Assembly (NCBI GenBank): GCA_002887195.1
Contig: PJAB01000143.1
Span: forward strand, 1 to 37,842
Source: Chrysochromulina parva
Taxonomy: Eukaryota; Haptophyta; Prymnesiales; Chrysochromulinaceae
Direction: 5' to 3'
Length of the DNA: 37,842 nt
Below are positions 23,563 through 31,774 of the stretch, piece by piece; position 1 is the first letter of the stretch; each line of letters opens with the position of its first letter. A program made the position numbers and the translations under genes. The notes beneath the pieces were generated by a model, which saw only the letters and a list, made by a program, of their open reading frames with translations, was not told where the DNA came from and searched no databases.

Positions 23563-24945
23563 CAGCAGGAAACGGCCGAGAAGGCCCTGAGCGATGCGCA
23601 GCTCAAGACGCACATGGAGGAGGTGAGCAAGCTGCACGAGGCCAACACCAAGGCGAGGCAGCTCGACGATCAGCTCAAGGCGGCGCTCCGCGACAAGGGC
23701 GAGCAGCAGCGGCGTGCGGAGGCGGCGGAGGCGGCGGCAGCGGCAGCGACGGCAGCGGCGGCCGCCGCCGCGGCTGAGCACGCCGCCGCGCAGCAAACGC
23801 TCTCGGACTCGCGGGCGGCGACGCAGCGCGAGTGGGACGCGGTGCAGCAAGAGCACAAGAGCCGCGCGGCGCTACTCGAAGCCACGACGACGCGAGTCGA
23901 GGCCCTCGAGGCTGCTGATGCGGAGCTGCGTGCTCAGGCGGAAGTGGAGGCGCGTGGGCGCGCTGAGGAGCGGCGCGAGCTCGAGGCAGCTCATCAGGCG
24001 GCCCTCCACCGCCTTGAGAAGCAGCTGCGCGCGACTCAGGATGAGCTCGAGCAGGTGAATGCTCAACACCGCGCGACTCAGGATGAGCTCGAGCAGGCGC
24101 ACGCCGCCACTCAAGCCGCCCAAGCCGTCGCTCAGGAGGCCCACGCCGAGGCCACCGCCCAGCGTACCGGTACCACCCAGCCCTCCCAGGCCGCGCCCCC
24201 CACGGCTGCGCCCATGCACGCCAAGATGGCGGAAGGGGCCGCGCTGCCGCCCCTACCGCCTCTCGGTGCGCCCACCATGGCGCCCAACTATCTGCCCGCT
24301 GTGCAAGTGAGCCGCCGCCGGAGCGGCGGTGGCTCCTCGACATCAAAGTTCGGCGGCGGCGGCTCCGCCTCCAAGCTGGGCGGTGGTGATGGTGATGGCG
24401 GAGGCGGCGATGACATCGGGGGTGGCGGCGGCGGCGGCGGCAGTGGCACATCCAAGGCGACGCCACTCGCTCTCGCTGCAGCGCTCCCTGCGGTGCTGCC
24501 GGATAAGGAAAACGCCCGCGAGCCACCCGCGGATATGGTGCCTGTGCGGCCGACGGGCAAGACAACCCCAAGCTGCAAGCCACCGCCTCTGGTCAAGCTC
24601 GCGCCGCCCGCCGTGGTGGACAAGCCGCCTGCGCCCAAGTCGTCCGCAGCCAAGCCCCCCGCGCCCGCTTCCGCCAAGTCCTTGTCGGCCCCTGCGGTGG
24701 TGCCGGGCCGGTCGCAGTCCGCACCGATGGCCGCACCGCCGGCTGCCAAGCGCCCACCAGAGCGCGAGCTCGAGGCCGAGGAGGTTGCGTCCAAGGATCA
24801 GAAGCGATCGCGCAGCCTTGGTGGTGGCGGCAGTGGCTCCGAGGGCGCCACCTTCAATCGGCGCAAGAGCGGCAGTGGCTCATCAATGATCAAGAACATG
24901 GCCGCCAGCGCCGCTGCGGCCAGCTTCGACCTTTTCGACTTCTAG
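22267..24945 (+). CDS. Long coiled-coil protein with basic/Gly tail, 892 aa
   Basis: ATG at 22267 is the first in frame. Residues 1-60 are Ser/His-rich. Residues of about 65-690 are an almost continuous charged coiled coil (KVHADELNRRLREDVEKLTLQLAQEKQ; RLKKLVTTLQGRVKQLKAKLAEAEAHH; ATQDELEQVNAQHRATQDELEQ). Two Ala-rich stretches interrupt it: a (GCA)n run at about residue 420 and an AAAATAAAAAAAAEHAA block. Residues of about 690-892 are disordered, with Pro, Gly and Ser/Lys clusters. A bipartite basic stretch (KDQKRSRS) could be a nuclear signal. The last residues SFDLFDF form a compact acidic-aromatic end that may be a short binding motif. No motor or enzyme domain is seen. It could be a cytoskeletal, centrosomal or Golgi tether protein. 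I do not recognise a specific family. Confidence 0.72.
23524..23562 (+). repeat. (GCA)n run encoding poly-Ala
   Basis: About 13 GCA triplets inside the coiled-coil gene encode polyalanine. Expected to vary in length. Confidence 0.9.
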
Positions 24946-25431
24946 AGAGCTCTGTGGAAAGCTCCGAAGGCGACGGCAAAGACCAGAGCGTTCTTGGACG
25001 GCATCGAACAGAGGGTGTTGGGCAAGGGGACGAGGGAGGAGAACACCCGTACGGCGCGGTCAGAGGAGATGGCGGCGAGCACGGAGATTGTTGCAGCAGT
25101 GGGCACCACTCGACATCGTTGCATCGTACGACGGCTTCCCTGGACAAGTCGGGCGCCGGGCGCATACCTTGCTAGCGGCATACCCACAAGAGCCGTCCTT
25201 AGCAGGGACCGTGCGTGGCGCATTGCGCGTACGGGGTGCTGGGTGGCGAGCCGAGCACATGCACAGGCGCGGGTAATAGTATACCGGTCACGAGCGCTAC
25301 GGCGAGCAGCTAATTTTTTCTTGTTGCATGCGGCCGTTTTCTGTGGCAACTGCTCGAGTCAACGCCTCACGCAGACGCCGTCGCCGCCCCAGTCGAGCAT
25401 GGAGTTACTCTTGGAGTATTGAGGAAATCAG
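24946..25431. other. Intergenic region between two tandem plus-strand genes
   Basis: I see no supported gene. TATACCGGTC near 25279-25288 is a partial TACCGGTA site. A T-tract (TAATTTTTTCTTG) lies at 25310-25323. A plus-strand frame 24994-25422 is open but has no domain and no clear splice link to the next gene. Confidence 0.45.
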
Positions 25432-26547
25432 ATGATGCAACAATACCACGCCTACATGTATGAGTTCAACAACGCGACCAGTGAGCTCTCGCTGCGAACA
25501 TATGAGGTCGGCTTAGCTCCAACCGGCTTGCGCGACTTGGACGTTGTTCACGATGCGGACGATCGCCCAGGCATGTGGCATTCTCAGTCAGGCCAAGACC
25601 ATACCGTTGCCAGCATTCTTGGCACCGCCCCTACCGGCAGAGCGCGCTTCTTTGTCGACCTCGCTGCCAACAGCCCCGTTGTATTCTCAAACACCCGTGC
25701 ACTAGAGCGCGACTGGGGATGGTCGGGTATCTGCATCGAAGGCAATCCACATCTGATTGCTGCCCTCGTTGGACGACGGCGGTGCTCTGTGGTTTGCACT
25801 CTGGTAGATAGCTCTGTACGCAGCGTCACATTTGACATCGCCAGGCACCACGGCAACGGCGTCTCCTCCATCCGGCCAGACGCGTCGAATCGCTCACTCG
25901 TCCACCACTCTTCCGAGGCCCTGACCGCTAAGACGGTGCCGCTAGGCCGAATCCTCGCCGACCTACGCGCACCGCCCGTCATCGACTTCCTCTCGCTCGA
26001 TGTGGAGGGCTTTGAGGAGCGCGTGCTCGCGGGGCACGACTTCAAGCGCTACCACTTCCTGACGATTGCCGTCGAGCGACCCAGTGCCGTCCTGAGGGCG
26101 GTACTGCTAGACAATGGGTACGAGCACATTTTGGATCACGGCAAATACGGAGACGAGTTCTGGATCCTGAGTAATCGGAGCCGCCTTGGCCAGGCGTGGC
26201 GAGGGAGCTTGCGTGCGGGCTTGCACTCCAGCCTCGACGATGGCGACGTTGACGGTTACGTTGACGGGCGCGACCTCGCCGAGCGCACGCAAGCGAGCTA
26301 CCGCCGCTGGCTGGCCGTCATCCACAGCCGAAACTGGAGCGTGCGGCGAGCGGGGATCAGCCCAATCACGCGAAAAAAGTCGATATATAACTGCTGTGGT
26401 GTGCCAAAGGCGTGGGTGGCAAGCGGGACGGTCCCTGCGGACGTGGGGCACCGGCCATGGGGCAGCAAGGACCCGCACGTACTTCAGGGCGGTGGCGGAG
26501 GAAGCATTGAAGTGGCCCCGGGGCGCGTGTGCACGTGCCCATACTGA
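25432..26547 (+). CDS. FkbM-family SAM-dependent methyltransferase, 371 aa
   Basis: ATG ATG at 25432 starts the frame. Family marks seen are SQSGQDHTV (51-59), FFVDLAANSPVVFSNTRALE (SAM motif I region, 73-92), W-GWSGICIEGNPHLI (96-109) and DFLSLDVEGFEERVLAG (185-201) near the active site. This layout is typical of the FkbM group of O-methyltransferases, found in bacteria and abundant in algae, which methylate sugars or small molecules. The substrate here is unknown. Motif I has DLAAN where many members have DLGAN/DIGA, a mild change. The C-terminal 120 residues are outside the family core and contain several Cys and Trp. The catalytic domain starts near residue 50, so the first 50 residues may be a targeting or lumenal stem. 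No clear TM segment was found. Confidence 0.85.
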   Translation: MMQQYHAYMYEFNNATSELSLRTYEVGLAPTGLRDLDVVHDADDRPGMWHSQSGQDHTVASILGTAPTGRARFFVDLAANSPVVFSNTRALERDWGWSGICIEGNPHLIAALVGRRRCSVVCTLVDSSVRSVTFDIARHHGNGVSSIRPDASNRSLVHHSSEALTAKTVPLGRILADLRAPPVIDFLSLDVEGFEERVLAGHDFKRYHFLTIAVERPSAVLRAVLLDNGYEHILDHGKYGDEFWILSNRSRLGQAWRGSLRAGLHSSLDDGDVDGYVDGRDLAERTQASYRRWLAVIHSRNWSVRRAGISPITRKKSIYNCCGVPKAWVASGTVPADVGHRPWGSKDPHVLQGGGGGSIEVAPGRVCTCPY

Positions 26548-26822
26548 TGAGACTTTCTAGACTTTCAGACCCACCGCAATTCAGGGGGTCCTGCCAATGT
26601 GTAGGTAGCTTAGTAAGTTACAAAGTTCTCTAGACTTTCACCCATGGTGAGACTGTGTGCTGGGATAGACCGACCTCCGACCTCACTAGCGAAATTGAGT
26701 AGCCCGATCGAGCGAGATCTCAGTTAATTGTGTTGACCGGGAGCGGAGCCGACTTTTGAGCTGTGGTGTGTGCGAAAGGACCGCGACGAAACTGATTGAC
26801 TTTCCCTCTCTGACTGGACGAG
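26548..26822. other. Promoter region of the COMT-like gene
   Basis: This 275-bp gap contains a short direct repeat (TCTAGACTTTCA near 26555 and 26629) and, at its 3' end, copy 2 of the GACCGCGACGAAACTGA element. No gene is seen. Confidence 0.5.
26778..26801 (+). promoter_or_regulatory. Recurrent element GACCGCGACGAAACTGA (copy 2)
   Basis: GGACCGCGACGAAACTGATT followed by GACT ends 21 bp upstream of the ATG at 26823. It matches 8546-8570 with one substitution. The position suggests a 5'-UTR or initiator element. Confidence 0.5.
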
Positions 26823-27638
26823 ATGTTTGCTCGTCTGGCACGGACGTCCTGCTGCAGCGTGGCGCTTGCCGCGACGTCAAGCCGCGTCGCGCGGTCCCGG
26901 GCCCGAGTACTGAGTACGCAGCCCTCGAGCTCGCGGCGACCTCTCCCGCAGAGCGACTTCCACGAGCTGCGCGAGCGCTCGCTGCTGCAGTACGTCATCG
27001 CCAAGTCCGCCGAGGGTGAACCTGAGTCGGTCACGGAGGCGATGGACGTTTTCTGGGACACGTACTTCAACGGCGAGGGCACTGCGCAGTGGAAACTCCG
27101 CGTAAAGGCCCTCGACGACGCCATCAGCGCGAAGACCCCACGAACGGCAATGGAAATCGGCACCTACTGTGGATACACAGCTGTGCGCATGGGTCGGCAC
27201 GTGCCGCCGGGCGGCAAGCTGATCTCCGTCGAGATGGACCCGTTGTATGCGGCAATTGCCACCAAAATAATCGAGCACGCGGGACTGCGCGACCGCGTCT
27301 TCGTCGAGATCGGCACCGTCAAGGACCGGTTGGCGGCCATCCAGAAAAAGTACAGCCTGAGCGGGCCGCTCGATGCCGTGCTGCTCGACCACGACGTAAA
27401 CAGCTACCTTCCCGACCTGAAGCGCCTCGAGGCCGAGGGGCTCATCACGAAGGGCACCGTCGTGCTCTGCGATTGGTCGCTCTACCCAGGCTCGGACGAT
27501 TACGGACGTCCGCTCCAGGTACCTACGGACGGCAAGGAGTTCATGACGTACCTGGCGCAGGCTGGCAGACCGACGGCGACCCACTCGCTGACTGGCAAGG
27601 AGGTGTTCACCGTCTCCTCGTGGACGGGCGTCGTCTGA
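26823..27638 (+). CDS. COMT-like O-methyltransferase with organelle-type presequence, 271 aa
   Basis: ATG at 26823. Residues 1-40 are rich in Ala, Arg and Ser with no acidic residues (MFARLARTSCCSV ... RVARSRARVLS), resembling a mitochondrial or plastid transit peptide. The rest matches catechol-O-methyltransferase: AMEIGTYCGYTAVRMG (SAM motif I, 109-124), ISVEMDPLYAAIA (Glu137), AVLLDHDVNSYLPDLKRLE and GTVVLCDWSLYPG. Asp189 and Asp217 fit the COMT Mg2+ ligands Asp141 and Asp169. The COMT general-base Lys144 aligns with Val192 and the metal ligand Asn170 with Trp218, so both are missing. Known COMTs methylate catechols; the different active site suggests another substrate or mechanism (inference). 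Single exon, directly preceded by the GACCGCGACGAAACTGA element. Confidence 0.85.
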   Translation: MFARLARTSCCSVALAATSSRVARSRARVLSTQPSSSRRPLPQSDFHELRERSLLQYVIAKSAEGEPESVTEAMDVFWDTYFNGEGTAQWKLRVKALDDAISAKTPRTAMEIGTYCGYTAVRMGRHVPPGGKLISVEMDPLYAAIATKIIEHAGLRDRVFVEIGTVKDRLAAIQKKYSLSGPLDAVLLDHDVNSYLPDLKRLEAEGLITKGTVVLCDWSLYPGSDDYGRPLQVPTDGKEFMTYLAQAGRPTATHSLTGKEVFTVSSWTGVV

Positions 27639-28143
27639 GTCGCCGCCCGAGAACGCCGGTCAATGAAAGAGGCCATGCGGCACCGAGAGAAGCAGAAGGT
27701 ACGATGCCATATGGTTCTGAGGCGGGTCGTCGCCGAGGGCGCGAGGCGTCGTTCGATGAGAGAGGATAGATACATATGGAGGCCGTGTTTCAGAGGTTGG
27801 ACGGACTGAAAAGGACGAAACAAATAGGTGGTTTAGGTGGGTTTTCTCTTAGTTTTCTCGCTCGATGAGGTGCGAGGATTGCGAGGTTTGTTCGTCCGGG
27901 GGCGTCCAGGGTCGTAAACCTGTTACCGCAGGTTAAGATTGAGGCCCAACTAGGGCCGGGAGTCCGGCGAGACAGTCGCACCTGTGACCTGAGCCGGGCG
28001 TCGCCACTACCGGCTACTCCGCTCACTTGAAAGCCGCGGGCGAGTGAACGATGACTGATGACTTTCGACAGGGCTGAACACCGTACACGCCCTGTATGCC
28101 TGGGTACCCCCCTCGCCACGTGCACGCTGCCTGTAGGCGCGAA

Positions 28144-28166
28144 TTACTTACTTACTTACTTACTTA
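28144..28166. repeat. (TTAC)n microsatellite
   Basis: TTAC is repeated about five and a half times in non-coding DNA. It is a simple tetranucleotide repeat likely to be length-variable. Confidence 0.95.
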
Positions 28167-28356
28167 GTGGTCTGTGGACTATATGGGAATTGAATGAGGT
28201 TCTGGACAGCACAAGGGGGACAGCACGACCCCGTTGTTCCCCGTACGAAGGAAATCCTCCTCCACAAGTAGTCACTTTTTCCCGCGCGTTCCCAATAGAG
28301 ACGCGGCGCGCGAGAATGAAGGAGAATATGTACGCCGAAAACTTTGTGCTCCCCAC

Positions 28357-28369
28357 CCGGTACCGGTAC
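28357..28369. promoter_or_regulatory. TACCGGTA palindrome upstream of the 307-aa coiled-coil gene
   Basis: CCCGGTACCGGTACG lies about 85-95 bp upstream of the ATG at 28453. Same palindrome as near other gene starts. Confidence 0.35.
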
Positions 28370-28452
28370 GCTCGCGAAGACGCGTGCGCACATTGATCAG
28401 TCGGGCCTTTTGATGTGAAGTTTTTTGCACCCTCACACGAGAGCGTCGCGCG

Positions 28453-29376
28453 ATGGCGAGCCCTCGACCGTCCTCAGCTGCATTACGGACCTCAAGCAGT
28501 GCGCGGGCCTCTCCGAACTCGCCTCGCTTGCTTCCGAACGCGGTGTCACGTGCGAAGAACAAGGCGCCGACTCCGAATCCGTTGCTTGCGAGGCGGCTGT
28601 CTTCTCAAGCGGATGCCAATGAATGGGCATGGTACAAGCTGCAGGAGGCGGTTGCAGCTATCTCTCCCGCGCGGACCGAGGCACAGAAAGAGCATGCGGC
28701 CTTGAATCGCTTGCTCAAACAAGAAGAAAGGGACGGCGGGCCCTTTGGCCGCAAGTACGACGAGCGGGACCGTTACGAGGACTTGCGTCAGGCAACCGAG
28801 CGCTGCTTTGCAGCCGTTGGCAGCCTACTGTCAGCAGCGGCCACCCTCGAGATCTGTGTGGAGGCCGCTCTCATCGCGCACGTGTCGGACGACCGCAACA
28901 TCCGGTGCGAGCTCGATGAGGCGCGCGCCGCGGGCGAGACGTGCCGTGCGACGCTGACATCCGAGTTGCGGCAGGCCGAGGGCGACCGGCGCGAGGCGCT
29001 GGCTGAGGCGATGGCCTTAAAAGCCGCGCGAATGCGTGAGATCGAGACGGCCGCCGAGCACCTGGCGTACTCAAAGCGCCTGGAAGATCAGATCGTCCTG
29101 AATGACGCCAAATTCGAGGAGGCGCTGAGCGCCTTTGTTACCGTGAAATCGTCGCTTGGCCTCGAGAACGCACAGCTGCGCGACGATGTGATACGCGGAT
29201 CCGAGGAATTGCACTCTCTGGCCGAAGAGCACGACGTGCTCAATGATGCGTGCCGAACGCTCAGGTTGGAAAATGAGTTGCTGCGTCTGGAGCTCAAGCG
29301 TCACATCCACGGTGACGTGGAGGTTCGCCTGGAGCAGGACCCATTGAAGTTGACGGTGAAGAATGCGGAGACCTGA
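28453..29376 (+). CDS. Coiled-coil protein of unknown function, 307 aa
   Basis: ATG at 28453. Residues 1-55 are Ser/Ala/Pro/Arg-rich and basic (MASPRPSSAALRTSSSARAS). They include RPSSA, a short motif common in cytoskeletal and flagellar proteins, although a transit-peptide reading is also possible. Residues of about 55-300 are helical and charged, with heptad patterns (RTEAQKEHAALNRLLKQEERD; REIETAAEHLAYSKRLEDQIVLNDAKFEEALSAF; NDACRTLRLENELLRLELKRH). There are no TM segments or catalytic motifs. I do not recognise the family. Confidence 0.68.
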   Translation: MASPRPSSAALRTSSSARASPNSPRLLPNAVSRAKNKAPTPNPLLARRLSSQADANEWAWYKLQEAVAAISPARTEAQKEHAALNRLLKQEERDGGPFGRKYDERDRYEDLRQATERCFAAVGSLLSAAATLEICVEAALIAHVSDDRNIRCELDEARAAGETCRATLTSELRQAEGDRREALAEAMALKAARMREIETAAEHLAYSKRLEDQIVLNDAKFEEALSAFVTVKSSLGLENAQLRDDVIRGSEELHSLAEEHDVLNDACRTLRLENELLRLELKRHIHGDVEVRLEQDPLKLTVKNAET

Positions 29377-29473
29377 CCCCGTCACCCGGTGACCGTTTGC
29401 GTTTCCACCGTGCAAGTCTCACCGGCATCGACCCAGACAGCTAACATAAAAGGTTACCCATAAAAGACAATTT

Positions 29474-30940
29474 TCACCTAGCAGTAGGAGTAGCACTCGA
29501 TGGGCGATACGAAATCCGCCTGGCCGCGGGCGCCGTCGTCGGCCGTACGCGCGTTGCTGTCGGCCGTGCGGATAGCGGCCTTGATATTGCGCCTGCTGGC
29601 GGCCGCGGTGAAGTCGGCCGCGAGCGGGGTTTTGATGGCGGTCGCGGCGAGGCAGGCCGTGAGTGTCGCTCGCCCGCGGATGTCAGAGGCGGTTGCGTGA
29701 GCCCAGCGTTGCGCGGGCTGAGTTGCGAGTGTGGAGTCGTCGATTGCGAGGAGACGTGCTCGACTGCTGGTGGGAAGAGTGCACCTGTTGGCTCTCCGCG
29801 CTCGGCAAACCACTGCTGCGCGCGCTCAAACCATTGATTGGCATCGGCTCCGATGCCGATAGGTCGCCATCGCAGCCCATTTGACGGACGATCGGGCGCC
29901 TTTCGATGGCTGGGTGTGGACAGTCGGGCGGAGGCAGGCGCAGAGCGGAGGCGGCCATACACGAGTTGAGGCCCGACCGCAGCGCTTGTGAGCACTGGCG
30001 AGGGTGGTCGCTTGGGAGGCTCGGGCGGCGGCGCCTCCTTGGCCTCGCGTTCTGCCTTGCGCGCTGCTATGCGTGCGTTGGAGGCAGAGGTGCCGCTCTT
30101 GTACACGTTGTGATTCCGCGGTGATTGCCCGTCGATGGCCGCCACGTTCGGAGCGAATCGTCGCTGCGCGATCTCACTCAGATTCCAATCTCGGTCCTCG
30201 ATCTCCTCAATTTTATTGAGGACAAAGCCTCCTTTGTCCGTGGTGCAGCACACCGCTCGAAAGAGGCTGGAGAGGAACATGGCATACTCGCCTGGGTGCA
30301 CGCCAAGCGTCCACAAGTCAGCGAGTGCAAAGAGCGCATCGCAGAAACCTTTCTTGTGCAGCAGCTGATCCCCCTTGAGGTCCAGCTGGTAGTCCTCGAC
30401 CGCGCGCGCCTCGGCTTTCTCCCTATCGAAGGTGCTGTGGCCATAGTTGTCAAACGGGCTCAGCACCTTGTACATGCACAGCTGCCAGCGGAGGTACTGA
30501 TCAAAGTCCATGCCCGCTTGAGCGGCTCCATGCCTGTCACACATTGCCGGGAAGGTGGCCAGAATCATTTTCCACCAATTGTTCAGCTCCTCGCTCACCA
30601 TGGGGTGGCGGCGCAACTCCTTGCGGGCGTTCATAACGATCTCGGCGTGGCCGCTGTCGTACCTCTGTGAATGGAATCGAGTGAGCATCTCCCAGCTATC
30701 GTATAGACGCCCAAGGTTGCTGCCCTCACTCCCGCCCAGCCGCGTTGCATTCTGTGTCCTCGCTGCGATGCACCGCAACTTCGTCTCGACCAAGTGATCT
30801 TGCAATGCATTGGTGGTGCCAGTCGGCTGCAAGATGTTATCCCACTTGGCGCAGTGCTGCGCGCTACGAGGACGTAGCCCGCGCTTCAAATGCTCGAAAG
30901 GTGGTGGTTGCGCGCTGCGAGGAACCAGCATGCTTCGCAT
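29474..30940 (-). CDS. EF-like 'LADLW' domain protein with RPxS-rich tail, 488 aa
   Basis: The first ATG in frame is at 30940 (MRSMLVPRSAQ), with a second at 30931. The frame upstream is open only from a GTG. Residues of about 75-235 form a helical domain with WEMLTRFHSQRYD, MDFDQYLRWQLCMYKVL and DYQLDLKGDQLLHKKGFCDALFALADLWT...EYAMFLSSL. The pattern D-x3-D-x2-G-x3-L...F-DALF-LADLW looks like a degenerate EF-hand unit. I recall similar segments in proteins of flagellated algae, but I cannot name the family. Residues of about 290-488 are disordered and basic, with RPxSA/RPTSPRP boxes (SRPASPRPPS, RPLSARPTA, RPSSATPTAR), typical of microtubule or flagellar proteins. The likely role is axonemal or cytoskeletal (inference). 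Confidence 0.65.
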   Translation of the reverse strand: MRSMLVPRSAQPPPFEHLKRGLRPRSAQHCAKWDNILQPTGTTNALQDHLVETKLRCIAARTQNATRLGGSEGSNLGRLYDSWEMLTRFHSQRYDSGHAEIVMNARKELRRHPMVSEELNNWWKMILATFPAMCDRHGAAQAGMDFDQYLRWQLCMYKVLSPFDNYGHSTFDREKAEARAVEDYQLDLKGDQLLHKKGFCDALFALADLWTLGVHPGEYAMFLSSLFRAVCCTTDKGGFVLNKIEEIEDRDWNLSEIAQRRFAPNVAAIDGQSPRNHNVYKSGTSASNARIAARKAEREAKEAPPPEPPKRPPSPVLTSAAVGPQLVYGRLRSAPASARLSTPSHRKAPDRPSNGLRWRPIGIGADANQWFERAQQWFAERGEPTGALFPPAVEHVSSQSTTPHSQLSPRNAGLTQPPLTSAGERHSRPASPRPPSKPRSRPTSPRPPAGAISRPLSARPTATRVRPTTAPAARRISYRPSSATPTAR

Positions 30941-30993
30941 TTCCTCTTGACGAACGAAGAGGAGCGCTGGGATGCCGCAGAGGCAGCACGTCA

Positions 30994-31014
30994 AGTACCG
31001 GTAAAGTACCGGTA
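30994..31014. promoter_or_regulatory. Paired TACCGGTA palindromes
   Basis: GTACCGGTAAAGTACCGGTA holds two copies 11 bp apart. They lie 55-75 bp upstream of the ATG at 30940 (minus strand). Confidence 0.45.
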
Positions 31015-31182
31015 CGAAGGAGTTGACCGGAAATGGCTCTAAGCGGAAAACGCTCAAGGGTAAGCTGTGGCTTGACTGGCCGATCGTTAGAGAACCGACC
31101 GCTCGCTGCGTCCTGGCCACCGATGCGCGATGGGTTGAATGGACCTATGGACGAGAACCAATTGTGGTTTGTGGAGACAGTG

Positions 31183-31208
31183 AGTCAGTCAGTTTCGTCG
31201 CGCGGTCC
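31183..31208 (-). promoter_or_regulatory. Recurrent element GACCGCGACGAAACTGA (copy 3)
   Basis: On the plus strand it reads AGTCAGTCAGTTTCGTCG followed by CGCGGTCC. This is the reverse complement of the element at 8546-8570, with two extra bases. It lies about 243 bp upstream of the ATG at 30940 in the same strand sense as that gene. Confidence 0.45.
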
Positions 31209-31774
31209 CCGGCGCTCAGCACACCACCGTCTCAACGGACATACGGACGGTTTCGCCCAATTGTCGAATAGAAATTCTCGAATCAGGACCATCGGGGCAT
31301 CCAGTTTATACAGAGGTGTGCTGAGGACTCTGTCACCGTTGCGCGTTGGTACGCCGCGCGTACGCGCCGACCTCTGATTGATCTCGACAGACGGGAGCGC
31401 AGTGTGAAGCAGTGAGGTGTGTAGGTTCTGGGTCTAGCTGGGTTGGAAGTGTGGGTTACCGACCACTGCAACTACAAATTACACGGCGATCGGTCATCGG
31501 TGTCGCTTCTTCGTTTCCGTTCTTGCTGCGGTTTTCCGAATTTCGCACCAAATCCCCTTTCCGGGCTTGGTCGTTCAATCAACGCCATCGTCGTCGCGGC
31601 ATGGCTGATCTCCTCCGTCGCCCCGGCTGCCCGGGACACCGCGGAGCCGGGACGGTCTTCCGCACATCACAAGATTATGATTCATGTATCTGGTGACACA
31701 AATCACAATCAGCGGGGGCGAGATGGTGCGTCGCCTGTGCGCTGTGGGTTGCGTGCGACGGCAGAACGCGCGTC

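Larger units (their letters stand above)
27639..28452. other. Intergenic region with a (TTAC)n microsatellite
   Basis: In these 814 bp I see no supported gene. They contain a T/G-rich stretch (27825-27865), the (TTAC)5 microsatellite at 28144-28166 and a TACCGGTA site near 28361. Confidence 0.5.
30941..31774. other. Intergenic region between the LADLW gene start and the DUF711 gene end
   Basis: In these 834 bp I see no supported gene. The region contains two TACCGGTA palindromes (30994-31014) and copy 3 of the GACCGCGACGAAACTGA element (minus strand, 31183-31208). Open frames at 31033-31377 and 31412-31820 carry no domain. Confidence 0.5.

Noticed and set aside
23675..24583. 302-codon minus-strand frame opposite the coiled-coil gene
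   Set aside because: Arg/Pro/His-rich shadow of poly-Ala and Gly/Pro-coding sequence.
24994..25422. Possible upstream exon of the FkbM gene
   Set aside because: Open frame, but no splice sites that join it in frame, and the FkbM core is complete without it.
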